The notes: generated by a model from the sequence alone, not told the origin. A stretch of 64,000 nt of DNA from Microvelia longipes (GCA_018340805.1 JACMZG010000008.1:58146205-58210204), one strand, 5' to 3'; numbered from the stretch's first letter, positions 35,231 through 48,155 are shown. Made by a program: numbers and translations.

Positions 35231-35605
35231 AATTGGCTTTTACACCATGTCAACGCTCACACATCGTTGCTTGTGCGCGACTTTTTGGCCACAAACAACA
35301 CACTAATGATGCCGCAGCCTACGTATTCCCCAGATCTGGCCCGCTGTAACTTTTTCTTGTTCTCTAAACTGAAGAGGCCCATGAAAGGACGACGTTACGC
35401 TACGATTGACAGAATAAATGCATTGAAGAAAGAACTGAACAAGATAAAAAAAAGATTTTTTGAAGTGCTTCGAAGACTAGAAAAAACGTTGGCACAAGTG
35501 TATAATTGGGGATTACTTTAAAGGGGACAAAATAGGTATTCATGAATAAACTAATCATTTTTGAAAAAACACAAAATTCGCGATACTTTTTGAACACACC
35601 TTGTA
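35231..35605 (+). pseudogene. mariner transposase 3' fragment, catalytically dead
   Basis: The translation from about 35231 reads HHVNAHTSLLVRDFLATNNT..MMPQPTYSPDLARCNFFLFSKLKRPMKGRR, clearly the C-terminal catalytic part of a mariner (DD34D) transposase. In active mariners the blocks are HHDNAPAHTS and SPDLAPCDFFLF. Here the second catalytic Asp is Val (with PA deleted next to it) and the third is Asn. The normal stop is at 35519-35521, and an inverted-repeat end (tttttgaacacaccttgta, to 35605) follows. The 5' two-thirds is missing. It lies between B-type and 5S-like sequence. Confidence 0.88.
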
Positions 35606-35639
35606 TAAAGGAAACAAATTAATTCAATATTTATTAAAT

Positions 35640-35972
35640 TACTTGTGTATGTTATTAAAAAAATAACGTAAATCAAAAATAATAAATCTTATTCAGTTGA
35701 AATTTTTACGTAATAAATATAAGTACGCTAAGTTTCATTTTAATACGACAAGTATATCTATGGTTTTTATTCGATTATAAAAGTTAAGCAGCATTAGGCG
35801 TGGTCTGTGCTGTATGGGCTATCGCTAAGAACGAAACAAATGTATTTACTATCTGAGGTGTCACAGTAAACATTTGAAAAATTTTATTTTCTGGGACGAC
35901 CGAAGTTGAGATGATGAGCGTAGCGAATCCGATGTGATGAGGAAAAGTTCCAAGTTACTCCGAATTTTCCTT
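35640..35972 (+). repeat. 5S-rRNA-like module with upstream B-type sequence
   Basis: 5S-like core 35779-35835: aagttaagcagcattaggcg, then tggtctgtgctgtatgggct. It is preceded by the reverse complement of the B-side junction (cagttgaaat..cgtaataaatataagtac..aagtttcattttaatacgac) and followed by the body 'gatgagcgtagcgaatccga'. This is the same 5S/B junction as at 33.49 and 49.93 kb, in the opposite orientation, which shows the junction belongs to the family. Confidence 0.75.
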
Positions 35973-38900
35973 TTCTAAATGTAAGTTATTTGCATGACTT
36001 TTATGAGAAATAATTAAACAAAATATTAAAGTAACGAAATAACAACTTGATTTGTTTAAACTTGTTGAAATTAGTTACAGTGTTAATTAATTTTTATGTC
36101 TATGTGGTTACAATAGTTAAGCATTGACAAATGACTATACATTTAGATTTTAAATAATAACGGGTGTATATTAAATGTTTTAAAAGAAGAAATTGGCCAA
36201 TAATAAAAATTAAAATTAGGTAGCTTTTATTAAGTTTATTAGTTTATATTAACAAGTTACTAAAAGTTGTTCCTGTTTAATTTGCTTGATATCTGCCGAA
36301 TATACACAGACTTAAAAGAGTAAAAAGTCGATAAAGTTATTTTAAAGGCCTATAAAACCTGTTTTATATCAAATCCCTGTTTGTTGTTGATAGTAACTGA
36401 CATTTGACAGGACTTAACATCGTTATTACAAAATTTAATGAAATTCATATCACAAAAAAAACTTTTAATGGACTACCAAAAAGAAAGAAAATCAGAGCAA
36501 CATAACATCCCACGAAATTAAAAGAAGGCTAATTAAAAAAATTATAATTCTATGGAACGAATACGTAGAATGTGGGTGTAGAATTTTGTATTGTATAAGC
36601 TTAACAGGCTTATGATAAATTTCGATACTGGCTGTCAGGAATGATTGAATACATATTATAGAATTCAGAACACTCTGGTAGTGTTCTGGATTTATTATCC
36701 AGCTCATAAATTTCCATATAATTCCAGTTTTATGGTATAATATCAAGTCTATTTATTGAAAAAGATAAACTCATTGAAAGCTACGAACGTAATACTTTTT
36801 TAAAATTCTGCTACAGAAAAGTTACTGAGTTACTTTAACGCCAATTTATTTCGCTCATTTTCCTTGTCCTATGTACCACATGTACTCAGAAAGAGGTACT
36901 GTACATCCCAAAAAGTGTAAAACCAAAATTTTATCAAAATCAAATGTTTAAGGCGTTTTTAGGCGTTCTAAGTAATTTTCATCATGCAATCAGTCCTACC
37001 TGTGTGTGCAGTCAGCGAATTAATACTAACTTTTTAATTTATTTAAAATTAAATAAATTATGCATCGTAGATCTCTTTTTATTTTCCTTCTTCTTTATTC
37101 TTTTATAATTTAATTACTGACATTAATACTACTGACAAAAGCACTTACTACTTGTATAGAAACTAAACTAATTAGAACTCTCCCACTGTCTCTCCCTCTT
37201 GTGAGGGATACTCTCCACATATTTTTATATTATATATTATATATTGATATTTTATATTATGTATTTGTACTAAAATTATGTTATTTTGCAAATAAAGAGA
37301 AATTAATAAAAAAAAAACTTAAGCCTTGGAAAAGCGTAGTATTCTGACGACTGGGCGAAGCGAAGTATTAAGTTGTGAGTTGATTATTTAAAAACTCTAC
37401 TTGTTAAAATTTAATAAAATATTATAAACAATATAATTAAAGACTCTGGACTCTTTTGAAGACTCGGTAATCTCATAGCATGTATTCAAATTTTTATTGA
37501 TTAGAATCTAGAGTAAGAATTTAATTAACTTTCGATAGTAATTATAAATAATTTATGGAAGACTGTAGTCCTTATAAAAAAGTTTTATCTCCAGACTGTG
37601 TATAATGTGAAATTTATTTACTAGTTTTTAGGGAGTAAAGAATCATTTTTCTCTTCCTTGGGAGTAAAAAGTAACTTTTTTCTCTTGGGAGTAAAAAGTG
37701 TTTCCTATTATGGGGATTAGAGCAAATAATATCCATTTTTATGGGACTGGTGTCCTCTAAATTTATTAAAGGGGCCGATTAATTTTGTTTACACTTTCCC
37801 GGGGGCTACACCCACAAAATTTATGCGGGGCCAAATAAAACTTATTGGCTCAAAATCCGTTTTAGGGCAAAAGAAAATGTTTAAAGCTATAAAAAAAATA
37901 ATTTTTGGGGGCAGAACCCTTAAAATTGATTAGGGTATTCAAATCCAAAAAAATACAATAAAATGTTTGAAAATAAGAATATAACATTAATTAAAGGACG
38001 TCTTAAAATAAAATTTTGTTTGCTCCTTGAGTTAAATGCTATTTTTTCCCTCTCAATTTCCTTCCTCGGCTTTGCCTCGAAAGTTAATAGTCATAATTCC
38101 CTTAGCTTGCTTTAGGAGAGAAACCTATAAATCTCTCTGCTTCGCCCCGGTAGTTGAAAGATTTTGCTCAGTCGCCTTAATAACTAACTAACTGCTTAGG
38201 GAAATAATAGCATTCTTTACTCCCTTGGTGCATTTAAAACTAGATTATCTAAAACAAAAATTAAACGTTTCGCAGAGACGTACCATTAACGATCTGCATG
38301 GTTAATAGTAGTACTTATTACTACCCCCCCCTTTCAATTAATAACCCCCTTTTGTTAATTTAGATCTGTCTTTAGCTCATCTTCCTTATTTCTCGCTATA
38401 CCTTAACTTTTTGGATTGTATCTGTTGTTATGTTAACTAGTTTTGTTATTGTGATTTAGTTGAAATAAAAATCTGCGTATGTTTTTTGGTTTCTGTTAAA
38501 ATGTTAATTTTCTTCTTTTTGGTATAACTTTTTTTTTAATAATGGTATGCGTTGTCATATATATATCTGGTTTTGGGATAGTTTGTGTTAGATCTACTAC
38601 TGATGTTGCCGAGTTTCCATCTGCGAATCGTATAGTTTATATTTTTTAAACAAAACTTTTTTATTAGGACTTCAATCTTTAATTATTTTTTTTATTTATA
38701 TTATCAACAATCCAATAAACGCTTCACTCAATTAAAAATATTTATTTAAAATATCATCCCTTTTAAGGTAACTTTTGTAGCAGTAAATTTAACTTCATTA
38801 GCGAGGAGGAGTTGTAAATTTTACACCAAAACGTGTGTCCTCTAATCAAGCCGCAACTCATCGTAGACTACCCTAATTATTTTCTATTGTATTAAAGGGA

Positions 38901-39430
38901 TTTAGAATTTAACACGCTCTGTAATCTTCTTTTAGTTTTAAAGCTTTAATGGAATTAAAAGAGTTAAATTTGTCTGAGAGTTCAGTGATCTCTTTTATTC
39001 TCAGATTTAGTTCATTAGTTTGATTTCTTTATAAACAAGAACTTTGGAAAGTACAATGTAGAGAATTTCCTTGAGTTTATTATTTCCCATTTCCTATACC
39101 CTGAGAAACTTGGTTAGTTTTATACAGTACTATTTACTACTTGAAATTCAAAACCTTTGTACTTCACAACATTTAGTATTAATAGAATAGAGCTTAGATT
39201 TTATCAAATGAAATTTGATCATAATGAAAATTAACTAACTAATCATTACTAGTTTTATGTTTTAATATATTAATAAATTTCATTTATTGATTTTTAATAA
39301 TTTTTAACTTTTCTACTGTAGTACTTTTAATTTGATAGAACTCCTTCAAAATGAACAATTTTAAAAAAAGCTCAACGTTCTATAGTACAAAATTTAATAG
39401 TAATTTCCAAAAAAAATGTAAGATAAAAGC
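35973..39430. other. AT-rich DNA without a recognisable gene
   Basis: No supported gene or RNA. Around 38055-38155 spaced CCTCGG/CTTCGCC words resemble the interior of the MITE-like repeat at 14 kb. At 37620-37700 'gggagtaaaaagt' is repeated in tandem-like fashion. Confidence 0.45.
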
Positions 39431-39434
39431 TATA

Positions 39435-39469
39435 TGTATACTTTGGTAATTTTGTTACCATCTTCAGAC
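39435..39469 (-). ncRNA. Decayed hammerhead-like motif
   Basis: The minus strand has CTGAAGA, then a perfect 5-6 bp stem II (TGGTAA/TTACCA, 5-nt loop), then AAGTATAC instead of the required GAAA; G12 is lost and stem I does not pair. Likely an inactive relic. Confidence 0.25.
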
Positions 39470-39769
39470 TTAATTAACACAAAGATAAGTATATACTAAT
39501 TAAAACTAACAAATAAAACTTATTAAACAATTTTATATCATCAAACTAAAAGTAAATAGACTAGAAAAAATTTAAAATTTTGAATAAAGCGTTATTAAAT
39601 AATACTATCGAGGTTGAGTATTATATAGTTATATTAGTATAGATATGAGATAGAGGTGAGGCGTGTAAAAATACTCCTTCAGTTTAAGTATTAAAGGATT
39701 AAATCGAAAAAATAGAGAAATAGGTAAAAATCTCTAATAAATTTATAAAGTTTAAAACATTTAAGTTGT

Positions 39770-40330
39770 AAAACGTAAATTAATTTACTTATTTATTACG
39801 TAAATACAATAAATAGTAAATTTATTACCAAATTTTAACTCAATTGGCTTATTTTTAGAATATTTAAAAAAAATACAATTCATTCAATAAAAAATCAAAC
39901 TAATGCTGATAATGAGATGACACTGAGCACATATGTTAGTCTTATACATGGCTACATGCGTGCCGAAATTCAAATTCGGCACTGAATTTGAGGAAAACAT
40001 TTTTCCTTGTAATACGATTTTTCAAAATTTACTCAATACAAAAAATTACTTTTTTTTATTAATGAAGTTAAAATAAATTTTTTTATATACAACGGCTACA
40101 CACCTATAGACCGACTTTTGTACAAAATTTTGACTCTCTAGCATACATACGCTGGGAGCTACGATGATAGCAGTTACACACACACACACAGAGATAGACA
40201 ACTTTGTGAAAACCACTTAGGAGGTATTAACAACACCTGATAGGATATTTTAGGTGACATAATGATTTTGGATTTTTTTAAACACAATACGTTTCCTATA
40301 TACCTAAGGTATAAATAAGAAAAAGTAAAA
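39770..40330 (+). repeat. Dispersed repeat B, copy 4
   Basis: Runs from 'cttatttattacgtaa' through 'tgctgataatgagatga', 'gctacatgcgtgcc', 'ttttgtacaaaattttgact', 'gctgggagctacgatgata' and 'gacaactttgtgaaaaccac' to 'aataagaaaaagtaaaa'. The 5S-like end is absent in this copy. Confidence 0.75.
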
Positions 40331-41224
40331 GGAGAAGTGCTTTCCTACCTTCTAAAAGGATAGGAAACATTGCATTAGCGACATAATTGACACCCACTAT
40401 TATTATTAAATGTCGACGTTTCAGCATCTACAGATAAAAAAAACGAAAATAAAATTTTGTGTCTGTATGAGTGAATGGATATGCACACTGTACAAGTTGC
40501 TTGTAAACACGCTACAACTGAATCAGCTGAGCTAATTGTAATGGAACTTGGTGCAAAAATCAAGTCCTATGAGAGAAAGAACTCATTACATTTTGGTTGT
40601 GCTAATCCAACAAACGTATCAAAATGGCTTGTTAAAACTTGTTAAAAACATCCCTAAACATATTCCTTTGATCAAAAATGTTTCTAACGCTGTTTTTGTG
40701 TTTTCTGATAGAAATAAAACTCAACAACATTCCTCACTAGCGTAGATCTCAAGATATATGAATGGACGTGCATATTTCTTAAACACTCTGCTCAAATGGC
40801 TGATCCAATTTTTGTGGAATCAATCATACACTGTAGAACTAATAATACACAATGTATCAAATTATTCCACTTTAAACTTTTAAATATATATAATTTTTTT
40901 TTATTAAAATTGTTTTAATGGTGTATTGATGTTTCTTGAGTAGAAAGAGGCCTTAGCCTCATCTGTGGCTAGATCAGTTCTCTAGATATTGAGAAGAATA
41001 TAGGTGTGCACTTTTCTAGTTAACACTGTAGCCTAAACAATAATATTACATGCTATGCTTTAACTTTTTAAGCCTATTGGTAAAGAAGCCTCGTACCATG
41101 ATTGCCAGCTAATTTTGTTAACCATTACATAATCCATTTTCTTTGATAATATGGAGATATCCGTTTCTTGGGTCGTTTTGTTATTCCCGGTGACAGTCTT
41201 TTTAAAAAAAGTTTATACCCCCAA
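40331..41224. other. Sequence without a recognisable gene
   Basis: At 40415-40440 the minus strand has 'gatgctgaaacgtcgac', reminiscent of the 3' half of a Penelope hammerhead, but stem II is missing. Small open frames here have no domain. Confidence 0.4.
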
Positions 41225-41440
41225 TTATATGTGGTTATAAAATATTTTTACTTTTCCTCATTTATATAGGAAAACTATCGTGTTTGCAAAATAACCCAAA
41301 ACCAGAATGACACCAAAATTATCCATTTCTGGTGTTTTTAAGACCTCCTGAGTACTTTTCACAAAATTGTGTGTCTGTATGTGTATCTGCTATCATCGTA
41401 GTTCCAAGTATATTTATGCTTGAGAGTATAAACTTAGTAG
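41225..41440 (-). repeat. Dispersed repeat B, copy 5
   Basis: Inverse orientation: 'tttttacttttcctcattta', 'aaaaccagaatgacacc', 'aagacctcctgagta', 'acaaaattgtgtgtctgtat' and 'atcatcgtagttcc' match the B family in reverse. Confidence 0.7.
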
Positions 41441-41716
41441 ATGTTTTTTTTAATAATAATAATATTCATTTATTTTAAATAAATTTAAGTACAAAATAAC
41501 TGACTATAATTTAAAGTAATGACAATTTCAACATTCTTATGAAATATGCGAATTTATCCATTTATTACATAAATATTGCAGATCAGTTACAATCAGCATA
41601 TAGGAAAATACTCTCTAATGTAGTACATTAGTCTTGTGCTGCAAAGAGGCTGTTGTTTTCTTATACTAATTTAAAGAAACATCTAGTCATCTATCTTGCA
41701 GTACTATTTTCTTTTA

Positions 41717-41726
41717 AATATATATA

Positions 41727-41791
<65 letters not shown>
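41717..41791. repeat. (AT)n microsatellite
   Basis: AT alternation, about 75 bp. Confidence 0.95.
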
Positions 41792-41794
<3 letters not shown>

Positions 41795-42000
41795 ACATAA
41801 TAAATATTTCTATTTCCCATTAAAATATTTTTTTGTTAATTTTCGACTTATACGGATTTTAAATATGTGTTGTATTGTTTATCAATAAGAATAGTTTTAA
41901 TTTTGTTTTTGTGATTTTCTTTAGATATATTAAAATTTATGTTATCTGGTATGTTATGTGATATCCGAAATTTACTATTTTGAGGGCGTGTTGCAAAATA

Positions 42001-42085
42001 AACTTAACGATGAAGCGAAGCGACTCCGGAGTAGAGAGATGAGCGTAGCAAATCCGATGTGAAAGGAATTGTTCCCAGGTAAATG
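42001..42085 (+). repeat. Body fragment of the 5S-like repeat
   Basis: 'gaagcgaagcgactccgg', 'gatgagcgtagcaaatccga' and 'gtgaaaggaa' match the downstream body of the 5S-like copies, without the 5S part. Confidence 0.55.
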
Positions 42086-42957
42086 AGAGTAGAGCCTTGT
42101 TTAACACCACTATCTAATGTTTTGTAAAAACCCTGGTGTTAAACGTATAAAATCTACGCTTCTTTTAATTATTATTTTACCATAAATAATAAAGTTAGTA
42201 AAATAGACTGTACACTGTATATTTTTATATTTTTTTATAATTAATGATAAAACTTTTTCTCTGTTGTATGATTAATGATAGCTAATTACTTGTGAAAAAT
42301 CTGTCAACCGCACTGATCATTTCTATTTAGAAATTATAATAAGGGGTTTTAATAAAAAGGGTTATATATTGACTTTATATCTTTATTAAGAAATGTTTTA
42401 TGGTTAATTAGTGCCAGGATGTGCTGTAAAAGTTTCACATGGTTCTTTCCACGATAAGAAGAATCTTTTTAATGACATTTTAGTTTATAGATTAATTATT
42501 GTTAGGTATGGCACTGACGTACAGACAGGAGCATGTAGGGTGAAGAAAATAAAGAAAACCAAGTTATAAGACGGCAAGTCTAATGATGTCTTTTACTCGG
42601 TTAGTTTGTGGTTGGGTCCCTCGGCTCGCCTCAGCGATATCATTAATCTTTCAAGACTCCTCGTTTCTTCTTATTGACAAGTTTTTAAGAGATATAAACT
42701 TTTCTTTTTTCACATTTTTATCTTTATGCTGAATATTATATTTTATCAAACTCACGTCTTTTATAAAATATTTTCACTCACACTCTTTATTTTATTAAAA
42801 AGTTTAAGCTTACATTAATTTTTAAGTCATATTTTGAAAAAAGGCTAAAGCCTTATACATTTTTAATCAGCTTAAACTGCCAAATTGACTTAATTTAAAT
42901 ATTTTTTTAAAAACGGTTATTGACTATGAAAAAAAATATAAATATATACATATTTAT

Positions 42958-43008
<51 letters not shown>

Positions 43009-43597
43009 TATTTATTTATATTTAAATTTCGTGTAAAATGTGTACATGTGTACAACCACTCTACGAAAAACTGTAAGTAAATAAGCTGATTAATTAAAGA
43101 TCGCATGATAAACAAAAAATATGATTGGGGTATTATTTTCTATGTTTTTAAAATGCTGAGTCAAATAAAAACGGTCCAAAATCAATTATTCAAATTTAGG
43201 TTTTTGTGATAATTTTATTAGTATCTTAAAGCATAACTAAATTAATTTCAAGTGTTGTCATAACTCAAGCTTTTCGTGAGTGTAAAAAGAGCCGATGTTT
43301 GGAAGGTTGGTCATGTTTTTATACGGATTAAGGAATAAACATTTGCATTTCCTTGCAAAAATTGACTTACAAGTTGAAGTGTGAACTAAAAATTAAGCAA
43401 TATTGAACTTATGGGTAAAAAAACAAAAAACTCCAAGGAAATTGTCAACGTTTGAAGAATTTTATTTGGGTATTACTAAGACTTATTTCTCATTCTTTAG
43501 GCACTCACTGCTGATGACTAAAACGTTAATTGTTAATTTAATAGTAATTTATATTGTGTACAATGCTATTACCAGTTATTTTTATAACTTATTGACT
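42086..43597. other. AT-rich DNA, with an (AT)n array at about 42947-43020
   Basis: No gene supported. A short (AT)n array is present; 'ctgctgatgactaaaacgtt' at 43508 is hammerhead-like only in words. Confidence 0.45.
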
Positions 43598-43728
<131 letters not shown>

Positions 43729-43807
43729 ACTTTTATAATAACAACAATCAAATAATGTTTCATTTTAGTTTGATGAGCTTGCTGTGACTTTTTCCAAAAC
43801 ATTAGTC

Positions 43808-43872
43808 CAGTGGTTCCCAACCTTTTTATACTTGGGACCCCTAAAATATTTTGAACTACTTCCCGGACCCCT

Positions 43873-43935
<63 letters not shown>

Positions 43936-44271
43936 TTGTTATTATTATCATATATAAAGGCAAGGTAAATACCAAAAGACGATATAAAGAATACTAACGT
44001 TTATTAAACAATCATTTACTATTTCTTCAATTTTTAATATAACTTATACTTACAGCGAACGGATGGTATTAAATAAGTTTCTAACTCTAATCAGTATATA
44101 AATAATTCATATATAATTAATAATTTAATTATTTATTGAAGTTACACACACAAAAGAAAAAATCTATTTTTTTTACTTTTACAATATAGTTTGTAAAATT
44201 GCTCCCGGGACCCCCTAAAAACTCATCTCGGACCCCCAAGGGGTCCCAGGACCCCTGGTTGGGAACCACTG
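43808..44271. mobile_element. hAT-type MITE with 8-bp target duplication
   Basis: Terminal inverted repeats CAGTGGTTCCCAACC / GGTTGGGAACCACTG extend inward with 'ggacccct' words. The element is flanked by the exact 8-bp duplication CATTAGTC (43800-43807 and 44272-44279). At 464 bp with no ORF it is non-autonomous; the CAGTGGTTCCCAACC end is a well-known hAT signature. An (AT)n array (43876-43932) sits inside the left half. Confidence 0.95.
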
Positions 44272-44693
44272 CATTAGTCTATCTATAAATAAAAACAATT
44301 TTATTTCATTAGATTACTCAAAAGTTAAAAGTATTTATTAGTTACATAATATATTTATATGTTTACTATTTTTTTCCTCGACGTTTTCAAAAATACTTTT
44401 TTAATCTTTGAATTCATTGTATGCTATGATATATGACCACAGTTTATAAGAAGAATTATAAATAACTTGATTTGATGAGATACTGCCAGGGAATATTTTA
44501 GAGTTAAGTGGATTCTTATGTAGTTAAATGAATTAGGAGAGCATGCAGTGAGTATATATATACAGGGTGCGTATAAGAGTAGAGCAAACATGCTAAGAAA
44601 TCTATAAGATGTAATATGAGAAAATCTCTACAAAGAAAAGGTTAATGTGTGATATGTCCTATTTTTATATTTTTTTGCGAACTCTTTATTCTA

Positions 44694-45433
44694 CACCTTT
44701 TCAACATTTATTTGAGAAGATATTAATTGTATTTGAGAATAATGACTTGTATTTGAGAAAATATCAAATGTAAATTAGATTAGTCTGTTGAATTTGATAA
44801 AACAACAAATGTAGTTGAGAATAGTCAATTTTATTTGAGAAAGCATTATATAAAATTGAGAATTGTTTAATTTCATTTCAGAAAGGGTGATTTGAATTTG
44901 AGAAAATTATCCAAATGACAATCAGCTGTGCTTGATGAACCGATTTTCATGTATGATGGCTTTTTGGATTCGTCCTATGCCCTATGTAGTGCATTCCTAG
45001 CTCAAAAAAATTATTGATAATTGGAACTCCTAGGAGTTGACTTACTAGGAGTAGAGACCATTTTCGAAGGTCTAGGACCATGTTTTCCCCATAATTTAAG
45101 GATTTAATGTTGGTTAAAGTGAGTTGTTCCACCCTGTATATGTTTCATTGCTCAACTCTCACCTAACAAGGTATAATTGTATTTAAGAAAAATAGTAATG
45201 TAAAAATTGGCCGAATTTGGAGTTTCTCATTATCAAATCACAAGTTCTCAAAAACATTTAATATATTCTTAAATAGAATTCACTGCTCTCAAATTCATTT
45301 AATGCCTACTCAAATACAACTGACTGTTCTCAAATTCAATTGATGTTTTCTAAAATATATTTTTCTAATCTCAAATACATTGATATGTTCTCAAATAAAC
45401 ATAACGGTTTCTCAAATAAAATTGGAAAAGGTG
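44694..45433. mobile_element. 740-bp TA-flanked element with subterminal TTTGAGAA arrays
   Basis: Short terminal inverted repeats CACCTTTTC..., with TA on both sides (44692-44693 and 45434-45435). The homologous uninterrupted site in the right arm (attctagtgccg, about 48537-48548) has a single TA, proving insertion with TA duplication. The left end (44703-44907) has five exact TTTGAGAA words and four variants; the right end (45229-45424) has four exact inverse words TTCTCAAA and five variants. No ORF. TA duplication fits Tc1/mariner-like mobilisation, but the subterminal arrays are atypical for that group. Confidence 0.9.
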
Positions 45434-45661
45434 TAGTGCCGATTATAATGTATTACATTAATACAGTATGATTGCATTTATTACATATACATATAATAGT
45501 AATTACATAGTAATTGCCTTGTTTGCTCTTGATTTGGCTCTAGTAAACTAAAGGTAGTGAAAACCCCAATATGCACCTTATCAGGAATGCCAGCAGAAAT
45601 CTAATCATTAAAACTTAAGTCTTAGCTGATTAATTAAAGTAAAGATAAAAAAATATCAAAA

Positions 45662-45750
45662 AAAGGTCTTCGGCCTCTTGGACGCTACGCGGCATCAACA
45701 TTGGCCCCCGCTACCAAATGGTCGTTGTCTTGTACTAGTTTTTCATATTA
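45662..45750 (+). repeat. Dispersed repeat A, copy 4
   Basis: GC-rich 'gtcttcggcctcttggacgc' and 'tggcccccgctaccaaatgg' followed by 'tcttgtactagtttttcata'. It forms the inner end of the left inverted arm. Confidence 0.75.
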
Positions 45751-45759
45751 TATGTATAT

Positions 45760-45760
<1 letters not shown>

Positions 45761-45812
<52 letters not shown>

Positions 45813-45831
45813 TATATATATATATATATAT
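45761..45831. repeat. (AT)n microsatellite
   Basis: AT alternation just inside the left inverted arm. Confidence 0.95.
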
Positions 45832-47010
45832 TCTTATTCAGTGAGTCCCCTCTCCCAAAAATATCTTCCCCCACCACTAACCCCTCCTAAACTCATTTTT
45901 TGGGCAGATAATAGATACAGTTTTTGAACAATGTTTCTAAACTGTAGCAATTTAGATTAGATTTGGTAAAAATCTAGAATAATAAGGTATTGCAAATATG
46001 CTGCGACATCTAGAAAGCAGCTCTATTTCTCCCCAACACATACTTATCTAAAATAAATGCATGGTTTCGTAATAAAAATGCATACTAACTAATCCTGATA
46101 GTAATTTTTCGAATAAATAATTAAAAATGTACAACGCCCAATTGAAATGTAATGTTTCACTTTTTAAGGTGTGATAGGAATTTAAATAAGAATTATACAC
46201 CATAAATGTTTAATAGATCATTTATCTCGGGACAAGTAATGAGTTTATTTATTATTAAAGGTATCAATTACATCAATACAAATACTTATCAAAAACAACA
46301 GACTGCATTTCATCATTTGAGAAATTTAATTGTTTTACATTTAAGAAAGAATATTAGGATTAGATGTATTTTCAAAGTATTATCTTTCGTTGTATTTTAT
46401 ACTTAATTTTTATTACTAAATATTAAATCCAAAGATCGTATTCTAAAATCGCAATCTTAAATACATACTGAGCACTCACACTTATATGTACACACACACA
46501 CACTAAGTAGATGCATTGTAATATTACAGAGATTTTTAGTGGCATAGAATCTCAAGATTAATTTTATTTACCGATGTAATTCATAGAACAAAAAGGTACA
46601 GTACAATCAATGACATAAAAGAGTTAAATTTGTTGATTGCACAATAAGACGTGTGTCACGCAATGTAGTGCTCCAAGTAACCGATCTTACGCTGTAATCT
46701 TTAGCTTGTCTTAGAGTTCATCAAGGCCATAGTGAATCAGACTTTGTCTCAGAAAAATTAAAATATATTTTGTTTCTATTTTAAATGAATTAAGAGTTAA
46801 ATAAATTATGAGAGTCGTGATGGTAGATGAATATTTAAATATTTTCGAGAAAGCATAATTGTTCGCGTAAACATTACGTGTAGTTAAAACTTGTATTTGA
46901 ACTTAAATTGACTCTTGAATTTATTCAGTTCTTCTCTTACAGAACTTAACTTTCTTTACTAAGCATCTAAATCGTTTAAGCCGTGTGAGCATTTATCACG
47001 TCAACCAAGA
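45832..47010. other. AT-rich DNA without a recognisable gene
   Basis: The interior of the large inverted repeat. No transposase-like translation was found. Confidence 0.5.
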
Positions 47011-47640
47011 AATATGAAGACTCACGACACGTTTTTCCCTATTTCAGCGATTTTCCTTTGGAAAAATTCGCTAATGAGACCTCACACATATCCTTTATAA
47101 AATTCGCCAAACCTCGGACCACGACACATATCCGTTTCATATCCGTTTTTTCCGTTTCACTACTCAAAAAATGTTTTACGAGTAGTGCTCGATAATTGAA
47201 TAACTGCTCAAGTTATAAAGCATAAACCGGGAGATTGTTAAGCACGGAAACACGCATTCCTAAGGAAATTCATGCGGACCACCGTGACAGAATAATTTGT
47301 AGTTATATACTTATGTAATGTAAAATAACGATAAAACATTATCGTCCTAACCAGGATTCGAACCCGGGTACCCTGGCTTTGAGTAGTCATATCGACTCCT
47401 GACCACTCTCATTCCACTCACAGGCCCAAAAAACAGGGGAAAGGACTGCTCACATGAAATGTGTTGTTTTGCGGCCATATTTTAGGTTTTCAGGTATTGA
47501 CCACCATTTTCTGGTTTTTTCGACATTTCGGTCACTTAGGACCAGATTTATTCGATTTAGCGCCCAAGAATACATAGAAAATGACACCTAACCGCGCCAG
47601 AATTTTTAAAGATACAGCATATTAAAGCAAAAATGAATAT
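47011..47640. repeat. Dispersed repeat E with antisense tRNA-like segment
   Basis: Contains 'aaaaattcgctaatgag', 'aaagcataaaccggg', 'taagcacggaaacacgc' and 'ccgcgccagaattttt', words shared with 1.28, 11.5, 55.2 and 55.7 kb. On the minus strand 47344-47372 reads CCGGGTTCGAATCCTGG with a 3' 'ttaggac', like a tRNA T-arm plus acceptor strand, but the 5' tRNA half does not pair. A tRNA-derived SINE head is possible. Confidence 0.5.
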
Positions 47641-48054
47641 GCTGTATTGAGTTTTACTCCAAGGAGACAAATCATATTCTCACAATCATATTTTCTTAAA
47701 AGCGTTTTTATCTTAACATGAGAGTTATTATAGCAGCTACTTATGACAATGATGATTGCCTCGTGTTACGTTAGAATAGCTTTGCCAAAAAATTAGTTAT
47801 GAAGATATATTTTCTTCGATTCTTATTGAACATTATATGTACTAAACGATGGAAGATTTGTTTTTTCATAGTGACAGTGATAGCAAATAGGAAGAGATGA
47901 AATTACCTTCCAAGTAGACCATATTGTTGGGCCCTTTATGCAAACTCCCATAAATACAAAATAGTTTTTTACCTTATCCTAGTACAAGCATTTTTCCGTC
48001 TAATCCATCATACCTTTATATAACTAAATAGCTTTAACTAAAAATAACACACAC
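47641..48054. other. Sequence without a recognisable gene
   Basis: Nothing supported. Confidence 0.5.
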
Positions 48055-48081
48055 ACACATATATATTCAAATAAATATATA

Positions 48082-48141
<60 letters not shown>

Positions 48142-48155
48142 GTGTGTGTGTGTGT
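48055..48155. repeat. (AT)n(TG)n microsatellite
   Basis: AT array passing into a TG array. Confidence 0.95.

Larger units (their letters stand above)
44555..45755 (+). repeat. Left arm of a large inverted repeat (interrupted)
   Basis: From 'acagggtgcgtataagagta' to the repeat-A sequence at 45.66-45.75 kb it is the reverse complement of 48215-48690, apart from the 740-bp insertion at 44694-45433. The two arms may be the terminal repeats of one 4.1-kb element, or two independent inverted copies. Confidence 0.8.

Noticed and set aside
40415..40440. gatgctgaaacgtcgac on the minus strand as a possible ribozyme
   Set aside because: It has the GAAACGTC end but CTGTAGA instead of CTGANGA and no room for stem II.
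47344..47420. A functional tRNA gene on the minus strand
   Set aside because: The T-arm is good, but no 5' acceptor strand pairs with ttaggac and the anticodon arm is not canonical.
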